In this document: in pieces, positions 37,494 through 47,456 of the stretch
Layout of the letters: every line of letters starts with the position of its first letter
Position numbering within the stretch: position 1 is the first letter of the stretch
Assembly (NCBI GenBank): GCA_030646295.1
Contig: JAUSND010000003.1
Location: 558,001 to 622,000 of the forward strand
Length of the DNA stretch: 64,000 bases
Origin: Moraxellaceae bacterium
GTDB taxonomy: Bacteria; Pseudomonadota; Gammaproteobacteria; Pseudomonadales; Moraxellaceae
Reading direction: 5' to 3'
Notes under the pieces: generated by a model
The model's input: only the letters and a program-made list of their open reading frames with translations
Databases searched by the model: none
Told to the model about the DNA's origin: nothing
Position numbers and translations under genes: made by a program

Positions 37494-38141
37494 ATGGAAA
37501 AATTCACCATTGTAAAAGGTCTCGTCGCTCCGCTCGATCGTGCCAATGTCGATACCGACCAGATCATTCCCAAGCAGTTCCTGAAGTCCATCAAGCGCAC
37601 GGGCTTTGGTCCCAACCTGTTTGATGAGTGGCGCTATCTGGATGAAGGTTATCCGGGGCAGGACAATGCTGCGCGTCCCGTGAATCCGGAGTTTGTGCTC
37701 AATTTTCCGCGCTATCAGGGCGCCAGCGTGCTGATAGCGCGCCAGAATTTCGGTTGCGGCTCTTCGCGCGAACATGCGCCATGGGCATTGCAGGAATATG
37801 GTTTCCGAGCCGTGATTGCCTCCAGTTTTGCCGACATCTTCTTCAATAACTGCTTCAAGAACGGCGTGCTGCCCGTCGTGCTGAAGGAAGAAGAAATGGA
37901 CGTGCTCTTTAATGAGTGCGAGGCGAGTGAGGGTTACCAGATCACGGTCGATCTTGAGCAGAAAAAAGTGATTCGCCCGAATGGCGAAAGCTTCAGTTTC
38001 GACGTGGATGATTTCCGTCGCCACTGTCTGCTCAACGGTCTCGACGATATCGGTCTTACCTTGCAGGTCGCAGATGACATTCGTGCCTTTGAAGAAAAGG
38101 CAAAGGCCGCACGCCCCTGGGTATTCCAGTCGTTGCGTTGA
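37494..38141 (+). CDS. leuD: 3-isopropylmalate dehydratase small subunit
   Basis: This 215-residue swivelling subunit completes the LeuCD isomerase. Family text includes [20 protein letters not shown] near the N terminus, [15 protein letters not shown] and [23 protein letters not shown] lies upstream of the ATG. The length is normal for the Pseudomonas/Acinetobacter type. Confidence 0.98.
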   Translation: MEKFTIVKGLVAPLDRANVDTDQIIPKQFLKSIKRTGFGPNLFDEWRYLDEGYPGQDNAARPVNPEFVLNFPRYQGASVLIARQNFGCGSSREHAPWALQEYGFRAVIASSFADIFFNNCFKNGVLPVVLKEEEMDVLFNECEASEGYQITVDLEQKKVIRPNGESFSFDVDDFRRHCLLNGLDDIGLTLQVADDIRAFEEKAKAARPWVFQSLR

Positions 38142-38153
38142 TCGGTTTCAACT

Positions 38154-38179
38154 CCCTCTCTTCATGAGAAAGCAGAGGG
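38154..38179. repeat. imperfect palindrome between leuD and leuB
   Basis: CCCTCT and AGAGGG enclose a partly complementary CTTC/GAAAG interior. It lies in the 60-base gap between leuD and leuB. It resembles the outer arms of the palindrome at 26048-26074; it is either an intercistronic mRNA hairpin or a chance resemblance. Confidence 0.4.
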
Positions 38180-38201
38180 TATTTGCGGAAGGAATGAATA
38201 A

Positions 38202-39275
38202 ATGAGCAAGCATGTTGTGGTGTTGGCCGGTGATGGCATCGGCCCGGAAATCATGGCGGAAGCCGTAAAGGTGCTGTCAGCCGTCAATGAAAAATTCGCT
38301 CTCGGCATTACCTGGGAAAACCAGTTGCTGGGTGGTGCGGCCATCGATGCACATGGCGTACCGCTGCCGGATGTCACGCTGGATGCAGCCCGGAAAGCCG
38401 ATGCAGTCCTGCTCGGTGCGGTGGGCGGCCCCAAGTGGGATGCCATCGAGCGCTCGATTCGCCCGGAGCGCGGCCTTCTCAAGATCCGTTCCGAACTGAA
38501 CCTGTTCGCCAACCTGCGTCCGGCCATTCTCTACCCGCAGCTCGCTTCGGCATCTTCCCTTAAGCCGGAAATTGTTGCAGGCCTCGATATCCTGATCGTG
38601 CGTGAGCTCACTGGCGGTATTTATTTCGGTCAGCCACGTGGTGTGCGTGTGCTTGAAAACGGCGAACGCCAGGGTTTCAACACCGATGTATACAGCGAAT
38701 CGGAAATCCGCCGTATCGCGCATGTTGCCTTCCAGCTCGCCATGCAGCGCAACAAGAAGGTGTTGTCGGTCGACAAGGCCAATGTGCTGGAAGTCACCGA
38801 GCTCTGGAAAGAAGTCGTGACCGAGGTGGCGAAGGAGTATCCGGACGTCCAGCTCTCGCACATGTACGTGGATAACGCCGCCATGCAGCTGGTGCGTGCG
38901 CCCAAGCAGTTTGATGTGATTGTCACCGGCAACCTGTTCGGCGACATCCTCTCTGATGAAGCCTCCATGCTCACCGGTTCCATCGGCATGCTGCCATCGG
39001 CGTCGCTGGACCAGAACAAGAAGGGCATGTACGAGCCTTGCCATGGCTCTGCCCCGGATATCGCCGGCAAGGGCGTAGCCAATCCGCTGGCCACCATCCT
39101 TTCGGTTGCCATGATGCTGCGCTACACCTTTGGTGCCGAAGCGGCGGCAAAAGCCATCGAAGACGCCGTTGGCAGGGTGCTCGACCAGAACCTGCGTACA
39201 CCGGACATTTATACCGAAGGCACGAAGAAAGTCGGCACACAGGAAATGGGCGAAGCAGTGGTTGCTGCCCTGTAA
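38202..39275 (+). CDS. leuB: 3-isopropylmalate dehydrogenase
   Basis: This 357-residue NAD-dependent decarboxylating dehydrogenase is the third leucine-specific step. Signatures are [30 protein letters not shown], the metal/substrate segment [19 protein letters not shown], and [14 protein letters not shown] with the NAD adenine loop. GGAAGGA precedes the ATG. It probably continues the leuCD transcript. Confidence 0.98.
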   Translation: MSKHVVVLAGDGIGPEIMAEAVKVLSAVNEKFALGITWENQLLGGAAIDAHGVPLPDVTLDAARKADAVLLGAVGGPKWDAIERSIRPERGLLKIRSELNLFANLRPAILYPQLASASSLKPEIVAGLDILIVRELTGGIYFGQPRGVRVLENGERQGFNTDVYSESEIRRIAHVAFQLAMQRNKKVLSVDKANVLEVTELWKEVVTEVAKEYPDVQLSHMYVDNAAMQLVRAPKQFDVIVTGNLFGDILSDEASMLTGSIGMLPSASLDQNKKGMYEPCHGSAPDIAGKGVANPLATILSVAMMLRYTFGAEAAAKAIEDAVGRVLDQNLRTPDIYTEGTKKVGTQEMGEAVVAAL

Positions 39276-39308
39276 AAACGAATTCAGTCTTTTGAAAAGG
39301 TACAGAAC

Positions 39309-40415
39309 ATGAAAGTCGGTCTGGTAGGTTGGCGCGGCATGGTGGGGTCGGTCCTCATGCAGCGCATGGTGGAAGAAAACGATTTCGCCCACATTGATCC
39401 GGTGTATTTCTCCACCAGCAATGCCGGTGGCAAGGCCCCTGATTTTGGTGGCAAGGCAGCCCCTGCGCTGCAGGACGCCAACTCTGTCGATGCCCTTAAA
39501 GGTATGGACGTGATCATCACCTGTCAGGGTGGTGATTACACCAATGATGTTTTTCCGAAGCTGCGTGCCGCTGGCTGGAATGGCTACTGGATTGATGCTG
39601 CATCCAGCCTGCGCATGGAAGATGATGCCGTCATCGTGCTCGATCCGGTCAACGATGGCGTGATTCGCAGCGCATTGGCCAAGGGCGTGAAGAACTACAT
39701 CGGTGGCAACTGCACCAACTCCATCATGCTGATGGGTATGGGTGGCCTGTTCCGCGAAGGTCTGGTCGACTGGGTCAGCTCCATGACCTATCAGGCAGCG
39801 TCCGGTGGTGGTGCCAACCACATGCGCGAACTGCTCAAGGGCATGGGTGTGATTCATGCCGCGGTTGCTGATGAACTGGCGACACCCTCGTCCGCGATTC
39901 TGGACATTGATCGCAAGGTGGCCAAAACCATTCGTGAAGATGTACCGACCGAATTCTTCGGCGCGCCGCTGGCTGGTGGCCTGATTCCCTGGATCGACAA
40001 GCAGCTCGACAACGGCCAGTCCAAGGAAGAGTGGAAAGGTCAGGCCGAAGTGAACAAGATTCTCGGCACCAGCAGCACGGTGCCGGTCGATGGCTTGTGC
40101 GTGCGCATCGGTGCCATGCGTTGCCACAGCCTCGCACTGACCATCAAGCTGAAGAAAGATCTGCCGTTGTCCGAGATCGAATCCATCATCAAGTCTGGCA
40201 ACGACTGGGTGAAGTTTGTGCCGAATGATCGCGACATCAGTGTAAAGGAACTGACCCCGGCATCCATCACCGGCGGCCTCAAGATTGGTGTCGGTCGTGT
40301 GCGCAAGCTCAACATGGGCCCGGAATACATTTCCGCCTTTGTGATCGGTGACCAGTTGCTCTGGGGTGCTGCAGAACCGCTGCGTCGCATGCTGCGCATT
40401 CTGCTCGGCAAGTAA
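39309..40415 (+). CDS. asd: aspartate-semialdehyde dehydrogenase
   Basis: This 368-residue enzyme makes aspartate semialdehyde for lysine, threonine, methionine and cell-wall diaminopimelate. It has the NADP motif [14 protein letters not shown] and the catalytic cysteine in [28 protein letters not shown] and a C-terminal histidine in RIGAMRCHS are also present. It is the E. coli-type enzyme. A hairpin follows its stop and separates it from the paralogue. Confidence 0.98.
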   Translation: MKVGLVGWRGMVGSVLMQRMVEENDFAHIDPVYFSTSNAGGKAPDFGGKAAPALQDANSVDALKGMDVIITCQGGDYTNDVFPKLRAAGWNGYWIDAASSLRMEDDAVIVLDPVNDGVIRSALAKGVKNYIGGNCTNSIMLMGMGGLFREGLVDWVSSMTYQAASGGGANHMRELLKGMGVIHAAVADELATPSSAILDIDRKVAKTIREDVPTEFFGAPLAGGLIPWIDKQLDNGQSKEEWKGQAEVNKILGTSSTVPVDGLCVRIGAMRCHSLALTIKLKKDLPLSEIESIIKSGNDWVKFVPNDRDISVKELTPASITGGLKIGVGRVRKLNMGPEYISAFVIGDQLLWGAAEPLRRMLRILLGK

Positions 40416-40428
40416 GCAGAAAAGTTGT

Positions 40429-40460
40429 ACCCGCCCGTACTGGTTTCAGTGCGGGCGGGT
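40429..40460 (+). terminator. intrinsic terminator after asd
   Basis: Fourteen-base arms (ACCCGCCCGTACTG and CAGTGCGGGCGGGT, one mismatch) close on a GTTT loop and are followed by TTTTGTATTTT. The next gene starts 26 bases later, so partial readthrough is likely. Confidence 0.82.
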
Positions 40461-40485
40461 TTTGTATTTTCAGGAGATTGAAAAA

Positions 40486-41457
40486 ATGGCTGACGTCCGT
40501 CTGGCAATTGTAGGTGTTACCGGTGAAGTAGGGCGGGCGTTACTGTCCCGACTGGACGAGTCCGGCCTGGAGTTTGCCGAGGTACATGCGCTGGCCTCTG
40601 CCCGCTCGGAGGAGGAAACGGTCATGTTTCGTCATCGCCCACTGATCGTGGAGGTGGCGGAGGCTTTTGATTTCAGTCGTGCGGATGTTGTGGTGCTGGC
40701 AACCCCCCTGGTGGTGTCGGAGCTGCTGGCTGATCGTGCCTTGGCGGCGGGCTGCCGTGTGATTGACCACTCGACGGCGTTTGCCGGGCAGCGTGATGTG
40801 CCACTGGCGGGCACGGTCGAGTCCGAGAGTGCCGAGCTGGTGATTGTGCCGTCAGCCGAGGTTTCCCTGCTGGCGCCACTGCTGTCTGCCACTATCGGTA
40901 CCTTTCCCCTGCGTGCCGTGCATGTCTCGCTTGTGCTTCCGGTGTCGTCATCCGGTCATGCAGGGGTGCGTGAACTGGCAGGCCAGACGGGTGAATTGCT
41001 GAATGCCCGGGGCATTGAGCCGGTAGTTTTTCCGGTCCAGATTGCCTTCAATTGCTTGCCGCTCGTCGGCTCATCCCGCGAGGAGATCGTGACCGAAGGC
41101 CTGCAGCAGTTGCTGGGCGAGCACGTTCCCCTGGTGCTTTCGGCCATTGTTGCCCCTGTTTTCTATGGCGTGACGGCCCAGATTACCCTGGAAACTGAGG
41201 TCCCCATGATGGCAGAAGAGTTCGCTGATCGTCTGTCCCGGCTGGATGGGGTGGAGGTCAGGAATTCTTCGGAAGATCAGCAAGTTGCGACGCCGGTAAC
41301 GGATGCGGCAGGGCAGGTTGGGGTATATGTAAGTGGTATTCGCGCTTTGTCTCTTCCGCTTCAGGGCGTGACCATGGTTGCGGTCGCCGACAATGTGCAT
41401 CAGGGAGCGGCCCGACACACGGTGGATTTGCTTGAAAAGTGGATAAAAAGACTTTAA
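40486..41457 (+). CDS. usg: aspartate-semialdehyde dehydrogenase-like protein (Usg type)
   Basis: This 323-residue Asd paralogue has an intact Rossmann start (LAIVGVTGEVGRALLSRL). The nucleophile region reads VPSAEVSLLAPLL, with no cysteine where true Asd has NC, so it is probably not an active dehydrogenase. The role of Usg proteins is unclear. Asd and usg are adjacent before fimV in Pseudomonas as here. CAGGAG precedes the ATG at 40486; the frame upstream to 40348 crosses the terminator. Confidence 0.88.
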   Translation: MADVRLAIVGVTGEVGRALLSRLDESGLEFAEVHALASARSEEETVMFRHRPLIVEVAEAFDFSRADVVVLATPLVVSELLADRALAAGCRVIDHSTAFAGQRDVPLAGTVESESAELVIVPSAEVSLLAPLLSATIGTFPLRAVHVSLVLPVSSSGHAGVRELAGQTGELLNARGIEPVVFPVQIAFNCLPLVGSSREEIVTEGLQQLLGEHVPLVLSAIVAPVFYGVTAQITLETEVPMMAEEFADRLSRLDGVEVRNSSEDQQVATPVTDAAGQVGVYVSGIRALSLPLQGVTMVAVADNVHQGAARHTVDLLEKWIKRL

Positions 41458-41460
41458 TTA

Positions 41461-41490
41461 TTGATACTTACGAAAACCTTGTGATACAAA
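41461..41490 (+). promoter_or_regulatory. possible fimV promoter
   Basis: TTGATA (41461-41466) and TACAAA (41485-41490) are 18 bases apart in the only A+T-rich stretch of the 143-base gap before fimV. The -10 match is weak. Confidence 0.35.
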
Positions 41491-41600
41491 TTCTAGGATA
41501 GTAGTCTTGCAGCAATGGAAAAAGGCCATTGGCATGGCTGACCGGTACCGCCCACCGGGTTTCTGAAGGGCGAAAGAATAACCAATAAAGGAATCCGATA

Positions 41601-44585
41601 ATGGTCCTGCGTAAGCTTGCGGTTGCCCTGTTGAGTGTCGGCGTGATGTTGCCGGGACTGGGACATGCACTGGCCGTCAGAGATCTCCAGACCAAGTCTG
41701 CTCTGGGTGAGCCCTATCAGGGCGAGATTGAACTGGTTGAAGTCGGTGATCTCAATCCCGATGAAATCAAGGTCACCCTGGCAACCCAGGAAGACTTTGA
41801 GCGACTGAGCGTCGATCGCGTCTACTTTCTGACCGATTTGCGTTTTGACGTGGTCCTCAATCCAGGCGGTCGTTCCTTTGTAAAGATCACCTCCGCCAAG
41901 CCTGTGCGCGAGCCGTTCCTGAACTTTGTGGTTCGCATTGCCTGGCCAGGCAATGCCCGCCTGCAGGAAGTGACAGCGCTGCTTGATCCGCCTGTCATGG
42001 CCGATACCGCTCCCCAGGCAGTCGTTCAGCCGGTCGCTGTTCCGCAGGCTGTTGCTCCTGTTGAAGCTGCTCCGGCAGAGCCTGCTCAGGTGACACTAGC
42101 GCCGGAAGAAGCCGTAGGTGAAGCGCCCGCACCTGTCATTCCACAGCCTGAAACAGTAGCAGAAAAGCCGGTTCGTCAGCCTGAGCCTGTGGCACAGCAG
42201 CCGCAGCCGGTTCCTCAGCCGGACAGTTACCGTACCCGTTCCGGTGACACCATGTGGAAGGTTGGCGAGCAGCTTCGTCCATCCGACAGCGTAAGTGTTT
42301 CACAGACCATGATTGCCATTCAGCGAGCCAACCCCAAGGCATTCGCGGATGACAACATCAATCAGCTCAAGCGTGGACAGGTGCTCAGGATTCCATCCGA
42401 GTCCCAGATTCGTGAAGTGAGCGCCCAGGAAGCAGCCGCATCAATTCGCGAACAGACTCAGGAGTGGCGCTCTGCCCAGCCTGCTCCTGCCGAAAAGCCG
42501 GCTCTGGATGCCCAGCAAGTCGATGCCACGGCACCGCAGGAGGCTCCAAAGACTGTCGCACCGGTCGCCAAGCCTGAAGTCAAGCTGCTGGCCGCCCAGA
42601 CAGGCAAGGCTGGCGCGTCTTCTGCCGGCAAGGACCAGGGTGCAGTCAAGCCTGCCGACACCAAAAAGCTTGATGAGAATCGTGTAAAGGCGGAAGCCGC
42701 CAAGGCAGAGAAGGAAAAGCTGGCTGCCAAGGTTGGTACGCTGGACACCAAGGTCAAGGCCAATGACAAGCAGCTTGAAGTACAGAATGCCAAGCTCGCC
42801 GATCTTCAGGCCAAGTTGAAGGACCAGCAGACAAAGGCTGCTGCGGCCAAAGCTGAGGCAGATGCCAAGGCAGCTGCAGCTGCAAAGGCTGCTCCGGTCG
42901 CCGCCAAGCCTACTGCCACGGCAGAAGAGCTTGATGCCCTTACTTCGCCGGACGCAACGCCAAAGGCAACCACAGAAACTGCTGCTGCCGATACCGCGCC
43001 TGCGCTTGATGCCAAGCCGTTGCCTGCACCTGCCCCTGTAAAGCGGGCTGTAGTGGTCAAGCCCAAGCCCGAGCCAGTTGAAGAATCCAGTTCCCTGCCG
43101 CTGATTGCGGGTGGTGCCGGTCTGCTGGCCCTGCTGGGTGGCGCCTTTTTCTTCATGAAGCGTCGTCGCGAAAAGGCGGAAGAAGAGGAGGCCCTTGCCG
43201 AGCTTGAAGGCATGGAAGACCGTCTTGCCCAAATCGGCGGTAATGCTCCGGATACATCCGACAGCTTTGTTTTTGGTGGTGCAGCCCAGGATGACCTGAG
43301 TGGCCATGCCGAGGACTTCTCGCTGCCGGATGCCTCCTTTGATGATCTGGAGCCAGCTCCAGCGCTTGCGCCTGCACAGGATCGTGTCCTGGCGGATCCG
43401 CTGGAAGAGGTGGAACAGTATCTGGCGTTTGAACGTTATCCCCAGGCCGCCGGTTTTCTGGTCAAGGCCATTGCAGCCAATCCGCATCGTTCCGACCTGC
43501 GTCTGAAGCTGCTGGAAGTCTACGCACACCTTGATGACCACCATGGTTTTGCCGAACAGGAAGACTGGTTCGAGCAGTCCGGTGATCTTGCATCCCTGTC
43601 CCGTGCCGAAGAGATCAAGGCAACCATGTCGGCTCTGCCGGCAGCCAAGAGCAAGGATGAGGATGAGTTCCTGGCTTTCGAGCCGGGTCTGGGCAAGAAG
43701 GCCGCATCTGCGGCAGCCATGGATGATGACATTGCCTCGCTTGAAGACCTTGAAATGGACTTCAATGCATCCGTTTCCGCCAGCAGCCCTGCACTGCAGT
43801 CGGTGACCGATGCTGATCTGGACATGAATGCCGACTTCAGTCTCGATCTGCCGGACGAAAAGCCGCAGGTTGCTGCTGCCGACAGTGGTCTGAGCCTGGA
43901 TGAGGATCTTGATTTCAGCTTCGACAGCAAGCCTGCTGCCGCCGCGGCACCTGTTGCAGACGACCTCAGCTTCGAGCTGGACGATGCCGCTTTTGAGGCT
44001 GCACCTGCTGCAACCGCATCGACCACCGCAGCTGACGAGGGCATGGATTTCTCGCTGGATGAGGTTTCACTTGATGAGCCGCAGCTTGATACCTCCTCAT
44101 CGGGCCTTGGTGACATCGAGCTTGCCGATTTCGACATGGATGCACCTGTCAGCCAGCCTGAGACTCCGGCACCGGTTGCCAAGGTGGCTGGCGATGACCT
44201 GAGCTTTGGTCTTGACGATCTTGAAGGCGACTTCAGCATTGATGAGGCTTCTGCGTCGGATCTCAGCTTTGATGAAACCGTTCAGTCTGACTCCGGCATG
44301 AACAATGCAGCTGCTGATTTTGATGCTGCGTTGAATCTGGATGATGTTGCTGTAGCTGCACCGGCTGCTGCGCCTGCCATGGCAGCAGCAGACAGCACGG
44401 GCATGGACGATGAGTTTGACTTCCTCGCCGATACCGATGAAAACGCCACCAAGCTTGATCTGGCGCGCGCCTACATCGACATGGGTGACATGGAAGGGGC
44501 TCGTGACATCCTTCAGGAAGTCCTGAACGAAGGTAATGCACCCCAGAAGGACGAAGCCAAGGGCCTGCTCGCGCAGGTAGGTTGA
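41601..44585 (+). CDS. fimV: FimV/HubP polar hub protein
   Basis: This 994-residue acidic protein has a signal peptide ending GLGHALA and the conserved N-terminal periplasmic domain (SALGEPYQGEIELVEVG). A Pro/Ala/Glu-rich linker leads to a LysM-like peptidoglycan-binding domain at about 210-275. One membrane helix (about 497-515) is followed by KRRREK. The long cytoplasmic part repeats D-L-S-F/D-F-S-L-D units. The C-terminal FimV motif carries a TPR (DLARAYIDMGDMEGARDIL). It organises the cell pole and promotes type IV pilus assembly and twitching. Confidence 0.95.
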   Translation: MVLRKLAVALLSVGVMLPGLGHALAVRDLQTKSALGEPYQGEIELVEVGDLNPDEIKVTLATQEDFERLSVDRVYFLTDLRFDVVLNPGGRSFVKITSAKPVREPFLNFVVRIAWPGNARLQEVTALLDPPVMADTAPQAVVQPVAVPQAVAPVEAAPAEPAQVTLAPEEAVGEAPAPVIPQPETVAEKPVRQPEPVAQQPQPVPQPDSYRTRSGDTMWKVGEQLRPSDSVSVSQTMIAIQRANPKAFADDNINQLKRGQVLRIPSESQIREVSAQEAAASIREQTQEWRSAQPAPAEKPALDAQQVDATAPQEAPKTVAPVAKPEVKLLAAQTGKAGASSAGKDQGAVKPADTKKLDENRVKAEAAKAEKEKLAAKVGTLDTKVKANDKQLEVQNAKLADLQAKLKDQQTKAAAAKAEADAKAAAAAKAAPVAAKPTATAEELDALTSPDATPKATTETAAADTAPALDAKPLPAPAPVKRAVVVKPKPEPVEESSSLPLIAGGAGLLALLGGAFFFMKRRREKAEEEEALAELEGMEDRLAQIGGNAPDTSDSFVFGGAAQDDLSGHAEDFSLPDASFDDLEPAPALAPAQDRVLADPLEEVEQYLAFERYPQAAGFLVKAIAANPHRSDLRLKLLEVYAHLDDHHGFAEQEDWFEQSGDLASLSRAEEIKATMSALPAAKSKDEDEFLAFEPGLGKKAASAAAMDDDIASLEDLEMDFNASVSASSPALQSVTDADLDMNADFSLDLPDEKPQVAAADSGLSLDEDLDFSFDSKPAAAAAPVADDLSFELDDAAFEAAPAATASTTAADEGMDFSLDEVSLDEPQLDTSSSGLGDIELADFDMDAPVSQPETPAPVAKVAGDDLSFGLDDLEGDFSIDEASASDLSFDETVQSDSGMNNAAADFDAALNLDDVAVAAPAAAPAMAAADSTGMDDEFDFLADTDENATKLDLARAYIDMGDMEGARDILQEVLNEGNAPQKDEAKGLLAQVG

Positions 44586-44618
44586 GTCCCGTCGTCAGGC
44601 CGAAGGCTTGACGCTCCG

Positions 44619-44647
44619 AAAAGGCCGCCGTAAAAAGGCGGCCTTTT
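44619..44647 (+). terminator. intrinsic terminator after fimV
   Basis: AAAAGGCCGCC and GGCGGCCTTTT are perfect 11-base arms around a GTAAAAA loop, followed by CATTT. It lies 34 bases after the fimV stop and 25 before truA. Confidence 0.85.
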
Positions 44648-44671
44648 CATTTCTGCAAACGGCCTGCTTTC

Positions 44672-45466
44672 ATGCGTATTGCGATTGGTGTCGATTTTAA
44701 CGGGCAGCACTACCGGGGCTGGCAGACCCAGCAACCGGGCGTGAAAAGCGTCCAGGAAACCCTGGAGCGCGCAATTGCCAGTGTGGCAAACCATCCGGTG
44801 ATCCTGCACGGAGCGGGGCGTACAGACGCGGGCGTCCACGGAGCCGGCATGGTCGCGCATTTCGATACGGACTCTGTCCGCACCGAGCGTAACTGGATGC
44901 TGGGCATTAACCGGCACCTGCCTGCAGACATTGCCCTGCGCTGGGTGTCACCGGTCAGCGACGAGTTTCACGCCCGCTTCAAGGCTGTGGCACGTCGCTA
45001 CCGTTATGTGATCTACAATCATCCCTTTCGCTCAAGCCAGCTGGCTGGCCAGGTAACCTGGCACTATCATCCGCTTGACCTCGGTCGCATGCAGGCAGCG
45101 GCAAGGTATCTGGTGGGCCGGCATGATTTCACCTCGTTCCGCGCGGTGGCCTGTCAGGCACCACGGCCCGAGCGTGATGTGCACTTTATCGAGTTGCGCC
45201 AGAAGGGCACCCTGATCGTCATCGATATCCAGGCCGATGGCTTCCTGCACCACATGGTGCGCAATATTGCCGGCGTGCTCATGGCCATTGGTCAGGGCAA
45301 GGCAGAGCCGGAGTGGGCGCAGGAGGTGCTGCTGGCGCGGGATCGCACGCTGGGCGGAGTTACGGCACCCCCGGACGGTTTGTACTTTGTCGATGTACTG
45401 TATCCGGAGCAGTTTGTATTGCCCAGGGAGCCACTGGGTCCGCTGTTTTTGCAGGGATTCTATTGA
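44672..45466 (+). CDS. truA: tRNA pseudouridine(38-40) synthase
   Basis: This 264-residue enzyme isomerises uridines 38-40 in the anticodon arm. The catalytic aspartate is in GAGRTDAGVHG; GVDFNGQHYRGWQTQ, FHARFKAVARRYRY and HHMVRNIAGVL are further family motifs. It lies between fimV and trpF, the usual Pseudomonadales order. Confidence 0.97.
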   Translation: MRIAIGVDFNGQHYRGWQTQQPGVKSVQETLERAIASVANHPVILHGAGRTDAGVHGAGMVAHFDTDSVRTERNWMLGINRHLPADIALRWVSPVSDEFHARFKAVARRYRYVIYNHPFRSSQLAGQVTWHYHPLDLGRMQAAARYLVGRHDFTSFRAVACQAPRPERDVHFIELRQKGTLIVIDIQADGFLHHMVRNIAGVLMAIGQGKAEPEWAQEVLLARDRTLGGVTAPPDGLYFVDVLYPEQFVLPREPLGPLFLQGFY

Positions 45467-45513
45467 CCCGGGATAAAACCCGGCACCCCATGGCCAAATG
45501 CGTCCGGCTTCCC

Positions 45514-45519
45514 TAGAAT
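45514..45519 (+). promoter_or_regulatory. candidate -10 element of trpF
   Basis: TAGAAT in CCCTAGAATCCCGCC lies 28 bases upstream of the trpF TTG start. It shares the CTAGAAT-plus-GC pattern with prmB and cvpA. No clear -35 is seen. Confidence 0.45.
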
Positions 45520-45546
45520 CCCGCCTTTGCCAAAGGTATCCAACCC

Positions 45547-46200
45547 TTGTCCAGTCGAGTCCGCATCAAGATCTGTGGGATAACCCGTCCTGAGGATGCC
45601 GCCGCAGCGGTAGCCGCAGGGGCGGATGCGCTCGGCTTTGTTTTTTATGCCTCCAGTCCCCGCCATGTCAGTGCGGAAAAAGCCGCGACGATCATTCGCG
45701 ATCTTCCACCTTTTGTGACAACAGTCGGCCTTTTTGTGAATGCTGGTGCAGACGAGGTGAGGGCGGTTCTGGAGATCGTTCCCCTGTCGCTGCTGCAGTT
45801 TCACGGCGATGAAAGCAACGGGTTTTGCGCCGGCTTCGGCCGGCCCTGGATCAAGGCGCTGGCCGTGAAGCCGGATCAGGAGATGCCGGGAGTGATTGCG
45901 GCATACCCGGATGCATCAGGCATTTTGCTCGATGCATGGCATCCTGATTTGAGGGGTGGTACCGGGCATACGTTTGACTGGGCCAGTTTCCCGGCACAGT
46001 CAGGCAAGCCGCTCATTCTGGCCGGCGGACTGACCCCGGACAATGTAAGACAGGCAATCATGCAGACTCGCCCCTACGCGGTGGATGTCAGTGGTGGTGT
46101 GGAAATGGCAAAGGGCATCAAGGATGCCCGGTTGATTGACGCTTTTGTGGCAGAAGCCAGAAAGGCAGATGTGGAAATGGCAGGAGTACCGGCAGCATGA
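45547..46200 (+). CDS. trpF: phosphoribosylanthranilate isomerase
   Basis: This 217-residue TIM-barrel enzyme performs the third tryptophan-specific step. It has the catalytic cysteine in [34 protein letters not shown] and [11 protein letters not shown]. The start is a TTG, the only initiator near the conserved N terminus, with AAAGG some distance upstream. Its stop overlaps the trpB ATG by four bases, so the two are translationally coupled. Confidence 0.96.
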   Translation: MSSRVRIKICGITRPEDAAAAVAAGADALGFVFYASSPRHVSAEKAATIIRDLPPFVTTVGLFVNAGADEVRAVLEIVPLSLLQFHGDESNGFCAGFGRPWIKALAVKPDQEMPGVIAAYPDASGILLDAWHPDLRGGTGHTFDWASFPAQSGKPLILAGGLTPDNVRQAIMQTRPYAVDVSGGVEMAKGIKDARLIDAFVAEARKADVEMAGVPAA

Positions 46201-47408
46201 ACAAGCCTATCGATTTCTCGAAATTCCCCGATGCCAGAGGCCATTTCGGTATTCACGGCGGACGCTTTGTGTCCGAGACGCTGATGGCTGCACTGACGGA
46301 TCTGGAAGCGCTGTATGCGCGTCTCAAGGACGATCCTGATTTCCAGAAAGAATTTGATCGCGATCTCGCCTTTTATGTCGGACGTCCGTCACCGCTTTAT
46401 CACGCCGAGCGCTGGAGCCGTGAGCTGGGCGGCGCACAGATATACCTCAAGCGTGAAGACCTGAATCACACCGGCGCGCACAAGGTGAACAACACCATCG
46501 GTCAGGCACTGCTTGCCAAAAGTTCCGGCAAGACACGCGTGATTGCCGAAACCGGCGCCGGTCAGCATGGTGTTGCCACTGCAACAATTGCCGCACGTCT
46601 TGGCATGGAGTGCGTGGTGTTCATGGGTGAAGAAGACGTCAAGCGTCAGTCCATGAATGTCTATCGCATGAAACTGCTTGGTGCCACGGTGGTGCCGGTC
46701 ACGTCCGGCTCGAAAACACTGAAAGATGCAATGAACGAAGCCATGCGCGACTGGGTGACCAACGTCGACAATACTTTCTACATCATTGGTACTGTCGCCG
46801 GTCCGCATCCTTACCCCATGCTGGTGCGCGACTTCCAGTCCGTGATCGGTCGCGAAGCGCGTGAGCAATGCCTGACGCAAACCGGCCGCTTGCCCGATGC
46901 ACTGGTGGCCTGTGTTGGTGGCGGCTCGAACGCCATTGGCCTGTTCCATCCATTCCTGAATGACAGCAGCGTTGCCATGTATGGTGTCGAGGCAGCAGGG
47001 CATGGCCTGGATACTGCCAATCACGCCGCCCCGCTTAATGGCGGCCGTCCTGGCGTGCTGCACGGTAACCGTACGTACCTGATGGAAGATGACAACGGCC
47101 AGATCATCGAGACACACTCCGTGTCCGCCGGTCTGGATTATCCCGGTGTTGGTCCCGAGCACAGCTGGCTCAAGGATATCGGCCGCGTGAACTATGTCGG
47201 CATTACCGATGACGAGGCGCTTGCCGGGTTCCGTGAGCTGACCCAGAAAGAAGGCATCATTCCTGCGCTGGAATCCAGCCATGCCATTGCCTACGTGCAG
47301 AAGCTGGCCCCGACCATGCGCAAGGACCAGATCATCATCTGCAATCTCTCCGGGCGTGGCGACAAGGATTTGCTGACAGTTGCCAAGCTTGACGGCATTA
47401 CTGTGTGA
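46197..47408 (+). CDS. trpB: tryptophan synthase beta subunit
   Basis: This 403-residue PLP enzyme condenses indole with serine. The PLP lysine lies in [40 protein letters not shown] and [12 protein letters not shown] are the other core motifs. GGAG within trpF serves as binding site. trpA follows 48 bases on, giving the complete synthase. Confidence 0.98.
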   Translation: MNKPIDFSKFPDARGHFGIHGGRFVSETLMAALTDLEALYARLKDDPDFQKEFDRDLAFYVGRPSPLYHAERWSRELGGAQIYLKREDLNHTGAHKVNNTIGQALLAKSSGKTRVIAETGAGQHGVATATIAARLGMECVVFMGEEDVKRQSMNVYRMKLLGATVVPVTSGSKTLKDAMNEAMRDWVTNVDNTFYIIGTVAGPHPYPMLVRDFQSVIGREAREQCLTQTGRLPDALVACVGGGSNAIGLFHPFLNDSSVAMYGVEAAGHGLDTANHAAPLNGGRPGVLHGNRTYLMEDDNGQIIETHSVSAGLDYPGVGPEHSWLKDIGRVNYVGITDDEALAGFRELTQKEGIIPALESSHAIAYVQKLAPTMRKDQIIICNLSGRGDKDLLTVAKLDGITV

Positions 47409-47456
47409 TTTTGCGGTCAGGCCACTCAACGGGCCTGACAAACGGGAAGTGAATAC

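Noticed and set aside
38277-40127. 616-codon open frame antisense to leuB and asd
   Set aside because: It crosses the leuB-asd junction on the opposite strand with no recognisable protein features.
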